From positions 372,001-436,000 of the forward strand of contig CP107210.1 in assembly GCA_025757985.1 (NCBI GenBank): a stretch of 64,000 nt of DNA. Reading direction: 5' to 3'. Made by a program: the position numbers and the translations under genes. The DNA is from Oscillospiraceae bacterium. GTDB taxonomy: Bacteria > Bacillota > Clostridia > Oscillospirales > Ruminococcaceae. This document shows, one piece after another, positions 23,388 through 31,176 of this stretch. A model generated the notes under the pieces. That model ran no database searches and was not told the origin of the DNA. It saw only the letters and a program-made list of their open reading frames with translations. The first letter of the stretch is position 1. Every line of letters begins with the position of its first letter.

Positions 23388-25289
23388 TTACTGCATCAAT
23401 CCGCAGACCAGCTGTGCATACGCAACAGGGTCCTCGATGGGCAGACCTGCAATCAGCAGCGCCTGATCGTAGAGCAGCTCAGCGTATTTGGCGACCTTGT
23501 CGGCGTCACCGGCGGTGTGGGCGGCCTTCAGTGCGGCAAAGACGGTGTGATTGGGGTTCAGCTCCAGCACCTTCGTGCTCTCAACGCCCTCGGCGTTCGG
23601 CATACGGCGCAGGACCTTCTCCATCTCCATCGAGATACCGCCCTCAGCGGTCAGCGTAACGGGATGCTCCTGCAGGGTGGGATTGACCTTGACCTCCTTG
23701 ACTTTGCCGTTCAGATCCTTCTTGATCTCCTCAAACAGATCCTTGTTCTCGGTCTCGGCGGCCTCGGCTGCCTTCTTCTCGTCCTCCGTCTCAAGGCCCA
23801 AGTCACCGGCATTGATGTTCTGGAAGGTCTTTTCCTTGTACTCATGCATGACCTGCAGGCAGAACTCATCCACATCCTCGGTGCAGAGCAGCAAATCATA
23901 GCCCTTGCTCAGCACAAGCTGGGCGTTGGGCAGCTTGCTCAGGCGGTCGGTGTCGTCACCGGCGGCAAAGTAGATGAACTTCTGCTCCTCGGGCATCTTC
24001 TCGATGTACTCATCCAGCGTGACGAGTTTCTTCTCCTTGGCGGAGTAGAACATCAGCAAATCACCCAGCAGATCCTTGTGCATGCCGTAGTCACCGTAGA
24101 TGCCGAATTTGATCTGGCGGCCAAAGCTCTTCCAGAAGGTCTCGTACTTCTCACGGTCGTTGACGAGCATCGCGTGCAGCTCGTTCTTGATCTTCTTTTC
24201 CAGAGAGTTGCGCATCAGCTTGAGCTGGTTATCCTTCTGCAGTGTTTCACGGCTGATGTTCAGGCTCAGATCCTCGCTGTCCACAACGCCCTTGACGAAG
24301 CTGAAATAGTCAGGCAGCAGATCGCCGCACTTCTCCATGATCATAACGCCGGAGGCATACAGGGCCAGACCCTTCTCGTACTCCTTGGTGTAGTAGTCGT
24401 AGGGAGTGGAGCCGGGGATAAAGAGCAGCGCCGTGTAGGTGGCAGTGCCCTCGGTCCGGCTGGTGATGACCCGCAGCGGGTCGGTATAGTCCATGAACTT
24501 GGACTTGTAGAACTCGTTGTAGTCCTCGTCCTTGACCTCACTCTTGGGGCGCTTCCAGATGGGCACCATGCTGTTCAGCGTCTCCAGCTCGGTGTAGGTC
24601 TCATACTCGGGCTTGTAGTCGTCACCGGCGTCCTCCGGCTTCGGCTTCTGGCGGGATTTCTCGCGGAACATCGTGATGGGGAAGCGGATGTAGTCGCTGT
24701 ACTTCTTGACAAGGTTTGCCAGTGTGTATTCCTCAAGATACTCGCTGTAGTTGTCGGTATCGGTATCATCCTTCAGCACCAGAATGATCTCGGTGCCCAC
24801 ATCGTCCTTGTCAGCCTCAGTCAGGGTGTAGCCCTCCACACCGGTGGACTCCCACTTCCAGGCCGTGTCAGCGCCCTGCGCGCGGGAGATGACGGTGACC
24901 TTCTTCGCTACCATAAAGGCAGAGTAGAAGCCGACACCGAACTGGCCGATGATGTCGATGTTATCGCTCTGGTTTTCGGTCTTGAAATCGAGCGAGCCGC
25001 TCTTGGCAATCGTGCCGAGGTTCTTTTCCAGATCCTCCTTCGTCATGCCGATGCCGTTATCGCTGATGGTCAGCGTGCGGCTGTCCTTGTCCGGCTGGAC
25101 ATGGATCTTCAAATCGTCCTTCGTGATGCCGATGGTGGTATCGGTCAGGCTCTTGAAATAGCGCTTGTCGCAGGCGTCCGACGCGTTGGAGATCAGCTCA
25201 CGCAGGAAGATCTCGCGGTTTGTATAGATAGAATTGATCATCAGGTCAAGCAGCTTTTTGCTCTCGGCCTTGAATTGATGCATAGCCAT
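23388..25289 (-). CDS. htpG: HtpG, Hsp90 chaperone
   Basis: Cytoplasmic ATP-dependent chaperone of 633 aa. The N-terminal GHKL ATPase has REIFLRELISNASDA, ISDNGIGM (Mg/ATP) and GQFGVGFYSAFMVA; the middle domain has the catalytic-Arg loop region (LNISRETLQ), and the C-terminus is acidic (EDEKKAAEAAETEN) before the dimer domain. ATG 25289 (MAMHQF) is chosen, 9 bases after GAGG; the six-base-earlier extension is not needed. Two CIRCE operators cover its promoter, so HrcA should repress it, which is less common for htpG than for groE or dnaK. Confidence 0.97.
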   Translation of the reverse strand: MAMHQFKAESKKLLDLMINSIYTNREIFLRELISNASDACDKRYFKSLTDTTIGITKDDLKIHVQPDKDSRTLTISDNGIGMTKEDLEKNLGTIAKSGSLDFKTENQSDNIDIIGQFGVGFYSAFMVAKKVTVISRAQGADTAWKWESTGVEGYTLTEADKDDVGTEIILVLKDDTDTDNYSEYLEEYTLANLVKKYSDYIRFPITMFREKSRQKPKPEDAGDDYKPEYETYTELETLNSMVPIWKRPKSEVKDEDYNEFYKSKFMDYTDPLRVITSRTEGTATYTALLFIPGSTPYDYYTKEYEKGLALYASGVMIMEKCGDLLPDYFSFVKGVVDSEDLSLNISRETLQKDNQLKLMRNSLEKKIKNELHAMLVNDREKYETFWKSFGRQIKFGIYGDYGMHKDLLGDLLMFYSAKEKKLVTLDEYIEKMPEEQKFIYFAAGDDTDRLSKLPNAQLVLSKGYDLLLCTEDVDEFCLQVMHEYKEKTFQNINAGDLGLETEDEKKAAEAAETENKDLFEEIKKDLNGKVKEVKVNPTLQEHPVTLTAEGGISMEMEKVLRRMPNAEGVESTKVLELNPNHTVFAALKAAHTAGDADKVAKYAELLYDQALLIAGLPIEDPVAYAQLVCGLMQ

Positions 25290-25318
25290 AGTAGAAAACC
25301 TCACTTATACAAATGAAA

Positions 25319-25379
25319 TTAGCACTCGTTTATTTCAACTGCTAAAGCTAGTTTAGCACTCTTTTTTATAAAGTGCAAC
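25319..25379 (-). promoter_or_regulatory. htpG promoter with tandem CIRCE operators
   Basis: Two HrcA-type inverted repeats: TTAGCACTC-N9-AACTGCTAA (25319-25345; 7 of 9 bases of the second arm fit) and TTAGCACTC-N9-AAGTGCAAC (25353-25379; 6 of 9). The minus-strand promoter TTGCAC (25373-25378), 17 bases, TAAACT (25350-25355) lies inside the second operator, with the first just downstream in the leader. Confidence 0.85.
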
Positions 25380-25526
25380 CCTTGTGGGCTATTTTAACAA
25401 AAAATTTAAATTCAGGTCTTTTCAAGCATCGGATTTTGAGGTATGCTTACAATATAAGATAATAAGTACAGAGGCGGATGCTCGCATCGGCCTCTGCAAC
25501 GATCCTTACCAGAGGAGAATACCACT

Positions 25527-25985
25527 ATGAGCATCTATGGTGACCGCGCCTATGCGGCATTTTTTAAAGGCTATAACTGCTGCCAATCGGTGGCGGTTGC
25601 CTTTGCGGAGGAGATGGGCATGAACGAAAAGCAGGCCCTGCAGATTTCGGCAGGCTTCGGCGGCGGTTTCGGCCGTATGCGGGAGGTCTGCGGTGCCTTT
25701 TCCGGCATTACGCTGGTGCTGGGGGCGCTTTACGGCAGCGATGACCCGGCAAAAAAGACAGCCCTTTACACCGATGTGCAGGCGTTGGCGGATGAGTACA
25801 AGGCCCGCAACGGCGGCCCGAATACCCTGATCTGCCGGGAACTGCTGGGTCTGAAGCAGGCCGAGGGCAGCCCGGTTGCCAGCCCCCGCACCCCGGAATA
25901 CTACAAAAAGCGCCCCTGCCCGGAGCTTTGCCGCGTAGCCGCTGACATTATGGCGGAGTACATCGCGGCGCACCCGAGAGATTGA
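25527..25985 (+). CDS. C-GCAxxG-C-C family cysteine protein
   Basis: A 152-aa protein with the cysteine pattern of the C_GCAxxG_C_C family: CCQSV (about 18-22), EVCGAFSG (about 54-61), CREL and RPCPELC near the end. These cysteines suggest a redox or metal-binding role, and many members look like soluble or membrane-associated redox proteins, but no activity is established. AGAGGAG precedes the ATG. It is the first of a run of plus-strand genes for a hydrolase and another Cys-rich protein. Confidence 0.87.
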   Translation: MSIYGDRAYAAFFKGYNCCQSVAVAFAEEMGMNEKQALQISAGFGGGFGRMREVCGAFSGITLVLGALYGSDDPAKKTALYTDVQALADEYKARNGGPNTLICRELLGLKQAEGSPVASPRTPEYYKKRPCPELCRVAADIMAEYIAAHPRD

Positions 25986-26035
25986 ATGTGCCCCTACAAA
26001 AACAAATCAACGAATCATTGAATCGAGGAATCACC

Positions 26036-26845
26036 ATGCAATGCTACACCCACACCCTTCCCGGCGGCGCATCGCTTGTCGGCTACCTGCGGGAGGAAAC
26101 CACCGAAATGCCCGCTTTCAACACCCGCCCTGCCATGCTGATCCTGCCGGGCGGCGGCTATGCCTACTGCAGTTCGCGGGAGGCTGACCCGGTCGCTATG
26201 CAGTTTCTGCAGGCAGGCTACAATGTCTTTATCCTTTATTATACCTGCCGTGGGCAGGAGAGCCAGCCTGCGCTGCGCTGGCAGCCGTTGATCGATGCGG
26301 CCGGTGCTATCCTGCATATCCGCAAGAACGCAGTGCAGCTCCATATCGACCCGGCCAAGGTCGCGGTCTGCGGCTTCTCGGCAGGCGGCCATCTTGCGGC
26401 GTCCACGGCAATCCTGTGGGACGCTGAGCCGGTTCAGCAGGCACTCGGCATCTGCGGAAAAGAGGCCCTGCCCGATGCCGTGGTGCTGGGCTACCCGGTC
26501 ATCACCAGCGGCGAATTCCGGCATGACGGCTCGATCTGCAACCTCTGCGGTGATGATGCCGCCCTGCGCGGGACGATGAGTCTCGAAAATCAGGTCAGTG
26601 ACGGACTGCCGCCCTTCTACATCTGGCACACTGTGGAGGATGCCGCGGTGCCGGTGCAGAATTCCATGCTGCTGGCCACGGCTTTGACTGCCCATAAGGT
26701 ACCGTTTGAGCTGCACCTTTTCGCACATGACGGCCACGGCACCAGCACCTGCACGCAGGAGGTCAACACCCCTAACCGCCACAACAGCGCATGGGTGCCC
26801 CTGTGTACCGATTGGCTGGCCGACACGCTGGATTTCCACCTGTGA
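26036..26845 (+). CDS. Alpha/beta-hydrolase, acetyl esterase/lipase-like
   Basis: Serine hydrolase of 269 aa resembling bacterial acetyl-esterase/BD-FAE-type enzymes. It has the oxyanion loop LPGGGYAYCS (about 37-46), nucleophile Ser in GFSAGGH (about 117-123), Asp in VEDAAVP and His in DGHGTS. No signal peptide, so it acts inside the cell on esters such as acetylated sugars. ATG 26036 with GAGGAA upstream is preferred to the ORF start at 25982, which overlaps a repeat remnant. The YkgJ-type gene overlaps its stop. Confidence 0.88.
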   Translation: MQCYTHTLPGGASLVGYLREETTEMPAFNTRPAMLILPGGGYAYCSSREADPVAMQFLQAGYNVFILYYTCRGQESQPALRWQPLIDAAGAILHIRKNAVQLHIDPAKVAVCGFSAGGHLAASTAILWDAEPVQQALGICGKEALPDAVVLGYPVITSGEFRHDGSICNLCGDDAALRGTMSLENQVSDGLPPFYIWHTVEDAAVPVQNSMLLATALTAHKVPFELHLFAHDGHGTSTCTQEVNTPNRHNSAWVPLCTDWLADTLDFHL

Positions 26846-27522
26846 GGGCGGTAGAACCCGGCCGCTGCGGCGAATGCTGGGACGCCTGCCCGCGCCTGTC
26901 CGCGGGGGAACCGTTCGATTTTGCCTGTGCGGGCTGCGGTGACTGCTGCCGCCAAAGGCGTGATCTGGTGCTGTCCGGCTTTGATCTGTACCGTATTGCG
27001 CGGCGGCTGCGGCTCTCGCCGCGCATTGTGGCGGCGGCGTTCTGCAAAAGCTATATTGCGCCCGAAAGCTGCCTGCCGGCCCTGCGCCTGACGCCCGACC
27101 CCAAAACCGGAAACTGCCGCTTTTTTGAGGGGAGCGCCTGCGCCATCCATGCAGCCCGCCCACTGGCCTGCGCCCTCTATCCGCTGGGGCAGAGCATCGA
27201 CACCGAAACTGCAGCAGTCGAGTATTATGTCCAGACCCCGCTGTGCGGCGCACGGACGGGGGAGGCGCGCACCCTTCGGGATTATCTGAACGATGCCGCT
27301 GTTACCGAGCGGGCGGGCATAGACGCGCGGTGGGCTGTTGTGTGTACCCGGCTTTCCCAACGGCTGCAGGCGGCGGGCGGGCAGGAAAATCCCCGCTTTG
27401 CGGCTGCTGCCAGACGCATTGAGCGTGCGCTCTACTATGAGTATTCACTCGGCGATGAATTTTACCCGCAGTTTTGCCAAAACATAGAAATTCTGCTGCC
27501 GCTGCTTGACAGGATGCTGTAA
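26842..27522 (+). CDS. YkgJ-type cysteine-cluster protein
   Basis: A 226-aa protein with an N-terminal CxxCWDAC and then CAGCGDCC, the cysteine cluster of YkgJ (UPF0153) proteins thought to bind zinc or an iron-sulfur cluster, with further Cys in FCKSY, CRFF, CAIHAARPLACALYPLG and CGAR. GTG 26842 is chosen because it overlaps the hydrolase TGA (GTGA), indicating coupling; there is no good start further upstream. Biochemical function is unknown. A bidirectional terminator follows. Confidence 0.85.
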   Translation: MRAVEPGRCGECWDACPRLSAGEPFDFACAGCGDCCRQRRDLVLSGFDLYRIARRLRLSPRIVAAAFCKSYIAPESCLPALRLTPDPKTGNCRFFEGSACAIHAARPLACALYPLGQSIDTETAAVEYYVQTPLCGARTGEARTLRDYLNDAAVTERAGIDARWAVVCTRLSQRLQAAGGQENPRFAAAARRIERALYYEYSLGDEFYPQFCQNIEILLPLLDRML

Positions 27523-27563
27523 ACAAAAATGGCGGGGGCCACACATGTGCGGCTCCTGCCGGG

Positions 27564-27612
27564 CAATAAAAAACGCTGTGACCCTTCCCAAAAGGTCACA
27601 GCGTTTTTTATT
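27564..27612. terminator. Bidirectional terminator
   Basis: AAAAAACGCTGTGACC and GGTCACAGCGTTTTTT pair around 10 bases, with A- and T-runs on both sides, between converging genes. Confidence 0.95.
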
Positions 27613-27619
27613 CATGGAA

Positions 27620-28360
27620 TCAGCAGATAAAGAACCCGCCGCGTCCGCCGCAGCAGCACCAACTCAGGATGTTGCAAACCAGCAGGTACATCCAGAACGA
27701 CAGGCAAAACTGTCCGGGACGGCCGCTGGGCTGGGCGTACGGCTGCTGGTAGCTTGTGTAGCTGCGGCCCGGACTTTGCAGCTGGTCCAGCAGATTCTGG
27801 TAGGCGTAGTTGTTCGGCTCCATCGAAACCGCCGTGCGGGCCTCCTCCTGCGCGCGGATGTTGTTACCCAACCCCTGATTGGCAAGGGCTGCGTAGTAGT
27901 GCCACTGGGCGGTGCGGCCCGCAGCAGAGATGCCGTTCAGCGTGTTGAGAGCCTCCTCATAAAAGCCGCTGCGGATATAATTTGCCGCCGCCCGCAGTTC
28001 AGGGTCACCGGCGGCGCTGCCATAGCTCTGCCGCCCGGCCGAGCTGCCGGTGCTGTAATAGCCGAAGCCGAATGGCCCGAACCCGAAGCCGCCGCCCGCA
28101 AAGGGGTCTTGATACTGCTGGCTGTAGCCGCTGCTCTGGCCGTAGGTCTGCCCACCCTGCCGGTAGGCGGTGCCGCCGCCCTGCTTGATGCGCATGATCT
28201 CGCTGTAGGCGGCCTGAACCTCCTTGAAATGCTCCTCTGCCGCCGGGTCATCGGGGTGCAGGTCGGGGTGGTACTGCTTGCACTTCTGGCGGTAGGCTTT
28301 TTTAATTGTTTCGTCATCGGCACCGGGGGTGATGCCCAATACGCTGTATGGATCAGTCAT
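27620..28360 (-). CDS. DnaJ-domain membrane protein with TPR and Cys-rich tail
   Basis: A J domain (1-70) has YSVLGI, KKAYRQKCKQYHPDLHP with the HPD motif that stimulates Hsp70. A Gly/Tyr/Gln-rich linker (about 75-115) leads to two TPR-like helices (about 120-185), then a hydrophobic segment (FCLSFWMYLLVCNILSW) and a CCCGG..C tail. It lacks the zinc-finger and client domains of true DnaJ, so it is a specialised co-chaperone, perhaps membrane-bound. It overlaps the end of the DUF5685 gene by 8 bases and is translated with it. Confidence 0.85.
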   Translation of the reverse strand: MTDPYSVLGITPGADDETIKKAYRQKCKQYHPDLHPDDPAAEEHFKEVQAAYSEIMRIKQGGGTAYRQGGQTYGQSSGYSQQYQDPFAGGGFGFGPFGFGYYSTGSSAGRQSYGSAAGDPELRAAANYIRSGFYEEALNTLNGISAAGRTAQWHYYAALANQGLGNNIRAQEEARTAVSMEPNNYAYQNLLDQLQSPGRSYTSYQQPYAQPSGRPGQFCLSFWMYLLVCNILSWCCCGGRGGFFIC

Positions 28361-29207
28361 GGCGTTGTGCCTCCCTGTGCTTGCGTACCAGCGCGTACTT
28401 GCTCCATACGCCGGAATAAATCGTGTTGTACAATAGCTTCCCCTCCGGGGTGTCCTTCAGAATCGGCAGCATCTCAAAATGCTGTGCGCAGCGGCCCATC
28501 TGCTGGGTCAGCAGCTCATGGCAGCGCTGCTCGTAGGTGGCGGGCGGCAGCTCATCCGCCAGCTGCTGCAGCGCGTTGAAGCGGCCGCGCCGGGCGTCCT
28601 TTTGCAGGTCATCGTAGGCGTCCATCAGGTAGATGAACGCCCCCAGTCCCTGCCCCATGCCGCGCAGCGCCGGTGCCCATATATCGTCCCTGCAGGCGAA
28701 AACCTCGCCCAGCAGCGCGCCGAAGGTGTTGCACAGCGCGTCCAGATCGTGGCTGCCCGAGCCCTCCAGCACATTGAGCTGGTCGAGCATCGCAGTGATT
28801 TTGCTCATCTGGCGGGGCCAGCGCTGGCGCAAGGCGGGCAGATACGGCTCAAGCCGCTGCGCCTGTGCCAGACTGGCGCGGCGGTGGTCGTCCTGCCAGT
28901 CGTCCATAAAATTATAATATGCCAGCGCGGCAGTCATGTCGGCCGCATATTCGGTAAACGAATTGTCGGCGCGGGGGCGCTTTTTAAGGGGATGGGGGGC
29001 ACAGCGCCCCGCAGCAAAGGCGGTAGGCTCATCGTACAGCGCAGTCAGCAGGATGCAGACGAACGCCATATCATAGCTCAGCGTCAGCTGCCCGGTGCGG
29101 CCGAAGCGGCGGCCCAGCGCCTGGCACAGCCCGCAGTAATAGCCCTGATAGCGCTCCATCTCGGCATCTGCCAGACCCTTGCGGTAAATCGTAACATATC
29201 CAAACAT
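28353..29207 (-). CDS. DUF5685-family protein
   Basis: A 284-aa, mostly helical protein beginning MFGYVTIYRKGL with GYYCGLCQALGRRFG, the hallmark of DUF5685. It also has an EYAADMTAALAYYNFMDDWQDD region and MDAYDDLQKDARRGRFN that resemble acidic pockets of helical prenyl-/terpene-type folds, but no catalytic function is established. It sits 6 bases after a zinc-ribbon gene and overlaps a J-domain gene; this trio recurs in related Clostridia from memory. Possible metal or lipid role is speculation. Confidence 0.75.
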   Translation of the reverse strand: MFGYVTIYRKGLADAEMERYQGYYCGLCQALGRRFGRTGQLTLSYDMAFVCILLTALYDEPTAFAAGRCAPHPLKKRPRADNSFTEYAADMTAALAYYNFMDDWQDDHRRASLAQAQRLEPYLPALRQRWPRQMSKITAMLDQLNVLEGSGSHDLDALCNTFGALLGEVFACRDDIWAPALRGMGQGLGAFIYLMDAYDDLQKDARRGRFNALQQLADELPPATYEQRCHELLTQQMGRCAQHFEMLPILKDTPEGKLLYNTIYSGVWSKYALVRKHREAQRHD

Positions 29208-29213
29208 ACGGCG

Positions 29214-29606
29214 TCAACTCTTTTTGATGAACTGGTGGCCGCACTTGGGGCAGGTGATGCTGATTTTACCGCGCCCGCGCGGTACGCGCAGCTGCTGGCC
29301 GCACTGGGGGCAGCGGTAATAGTGGTATTCTTTGCGCTGCTTGAATCGCACCTGCTGTTTGGCGAACCATGCTGCGGCGCGGCTTTGATAGGAAAGATAT
29401 TTTAAGTTTTCAGCGTAGCGCTTGCGGGTGTTGCGGCTCAAAATGCGGAAATAGCTGTAAATGATAGCAGCCAGTCCCAGCCAATACAGCACAGGGGAGA
29501 CCCACGCACCGATGACGATGAGAATGAGGGATGCAATGCAGAGAAAGCCGCTGAACTGGTCGAACCCATAGCGGCCGGACATAAAGCGCTGAAACCAGCC
29601 TTTCAT
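29214..29606 (-). CDS. Membrane protein with C-terminal zinc ribbon
   Basis: A 130-aa protein with two hydrophobic helices (about 21-36 and 39-56), a basic linker (LSRNTRKRYAEN) and a C-terminal zinc ribbon CPQCGQQ..CPKCGHQF. ATG 29606 is preferred, with AAAGGTGG 11 bases upstream, over ATG 29633, which overlaps that site. It heads the DUF5685-DnaJ group. Function unknown; the zinc ribbon would face the cytoplasm. Confidence 0.8.
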   Translation of the reverse strand: MKGWFQRFMSGRYGFDQFSGFLCIASLILIVIGAWVSPVLYWLGLAAIIYSYFRILSRNTRKRYAENLKYLSYQSRAAAWFAKQQVRFKQRKEYHYYRCPQCGQQLRVPRGRGKISITCPKCGHQFIKKS

Positions 29607-29651
29607 TATACAAAAACCACCTTTTCGCAGCAAAGCCGCATCGTTTACACT

Positions 29652-29852
29652 TCAGTATGACACACAAATATGGGCAAATCGTGAACAAGCGGGAAATAGA
29701 GTTTGAACAAACACAAAGAGGGCAATCAGTATAGCAACAATCAATATCGCTATCCATTTGACAATCTTAGAGATTGAGTCTAAATTGGTAGGTGTTTGCA
29801 CAGAGACAGAGTGCTTTTTGTTTTCGGGAATCATTTCATTGTGATTGGGCAT
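29652..29852 (-). CDS. Possible small membrane protein in AT-rich DNA
   Basis: A 66-aa reading frame with one clear membrane helix (about 30-53, IVKWIAILIVAILIALFVFV) and a polar N-terminus. The ribosome binding site is weak (AAAAGACAAC). The surrounding 29.65-30.05 kb is clearly AT-richer than its neighbours, which suggests either acquired DNA or a spacer; the 200 bases upstream to the GGDEF gene hold nothing I can name. Confidence 0.35.
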   Translation of the reverse strand: MPNHNEMIPENKKHSVSVQTPTNLDSISKIVKWIAILIVAILIALFVFVQTLFPACSRFAHICVSY

Positions 29853-30050
29853 AAGTAAGTTGTCTTTTACTCTTTGCTGCAAAAGCAGCTTTCACAATAC
29901 CCTTTGAAAATTTCGCGCGAATTTATAGTTGATTCTTTCGCGTGCTTGTTAGCATATATGCCATGCTGGATTAGGAAAAATAAATTAACGATAGAACTTA
30001 TATGGCTGCATACTTATGCTCAATCCGCCTTTTTACATCCACCGTCAAAA

Positions 30051-31148
30051 TTACTCCGGCACAATCGCCGCCGCCCGCTCCTTCCGCGCCTTTTTGTAGT
30101 GGTACATGGCACGGTCGGCCTGATCCTTGATGGCAACCACATCCTCGCCTGAGAATGGGGCCGAGCCGTAGGAAACGGTCGGCAAAAAGGTGAGCTCTCG
30201 ACGCTTCTTTTCCAGCTGACGCAAAAATTCCTCTGCGCAGGCGGCCTCCTTAGCGGTGTTTTTCAGCAGTACGCAAAACTCATCTCCGCCGATGCGGTAG
30301 CAGTACCCGCAGCAGGCATACGCTTTTTTGAGGCAGGCTGCGATCGCGGCAAGGCAGGCATCGCCCTGCAGATGGCCGTAGCAGTCGTTTACCTGCTTGA
30401 AATTGTCCACATCAAAAACGATCAGCAGCCCGCCGCTGCGGCTCATCTCGGCCGTGCGGTTCAGATAGCTGTTCTGGTTTAAAAGCCCTGTGAGTGCATC
30501 AAGCTGGTTCCACATCTCATTGCAGTAGGTAAAATACAGTACCGACAACAGCGTGACACACAGCCAGGTCACATGCAGATCAGGCAGTGCAATTTGAATC
30601 ACAGTCTCCGCCGTCAGAAAGAGCATGAGCGGATAGATGAGCGCCCGGCTCCGGTTCTGGAACTCACGGCCGGTAATGATCGTTGATGCCGAGAGATACA
30701 AAATTGCCGCAAAGTAGACAATGACATAAATGTAAAAATATCTGCCGCGCGCATAGACATTGTCGGCGCTGACGGAAAATATAAGTCCATAGGGAATGGA
30801 CAGTGCCAGAAAGATAAGATAGCCGATCTCGCAGCATACCGCTGCCTTAAAGCCGCGCCGGAGGGCAGTCTTTTTGTCCAGCACATACACAAGGCAGAGA
30901 GACACTGCGGGCGACAGGCCGAAGCCTAAGTAGTTTGACACGATATTCAGCCAGCGCAGCCCTGACGGCGTGTCGTTGACGGCAAGGGTGACCACCTCCA
31001 GCACGGAGATCCCTGCAATAAGCGTAAAGGCGAGGAAAAAACCTCGCTTTTGCTTTTTGTTCAATGATTCGCTCAGCTTTGTGAGAATACACATAAAGCT
31101 CAGCACAAAAATGTCAATGGCTGTTAAGACATGAAAATACCCGGTCAT
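30051..31148 (-). CDS. Membrane-bound GGDEF diguanylate cyclase
   Basis: Makes c-di-GMP from two GTP. The 365 aa have about six to seven N-terminal membrane helices (1-210) as a sensor and a C-terminal GGDEF domain (about 215-365: DALTGLLNQNSYLNR, FDVDNFKQVNDCYGH, active RIGGDEF). No obvious inhibitory RxxD five residues before GGDEF (CGYCYRIGG), so product inhibition may be absent. ATG 31148 follows AAAGGG at 7 bases. It sits alone after rlmD. No EAL domain is encoded in the window. Confidence 0.92.
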   Translation of the reverse strand: MTGYFHVLTAIDIFVLSFMCILTKLSESLNKKQKRGFFLAFTLIAGISVLEVVTLAVNDTPSGLRWLNIVSNYLGFGLSPAVSLCLVYVLDKKTALRRGFKAAVCCEIGYLIFLALSIPYGLIFSVSADNVYARGRYFYIYVIVYFAAILYLSASTIITGREFQNRSRALIYPLMLFLTAETVIQIALPDLHVTWLCVTLLSVLYFTYCNEMWNQLDALTGLLNQNSYLNRTAEMSRSGGLLIVFDVDNFKQVNDCYGHLQGDACLAAIAACLKKAYACCGYCYRIGGDEFCVLLKNTAKEAACAEEFLRQLEKKRRELTFLPTVSYGSAPFSGEDVVAIKDQADRAMYHYKKARKERAAAIVPE

Positions 31149-31176
31149 GACAAACCCTTTCACCAGTGAAACTTAT

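Noticed and set aside
23238..25316. 692-codon frame on the plus strand opposite htpG, and similar long frames opposite fhs, purA, the ABC ATPase and pcrA
   Set aside because: They mirror the codon bias of well-identified genes on the other strand, have no ribosome binding sites or domains, and span exact gene limits.
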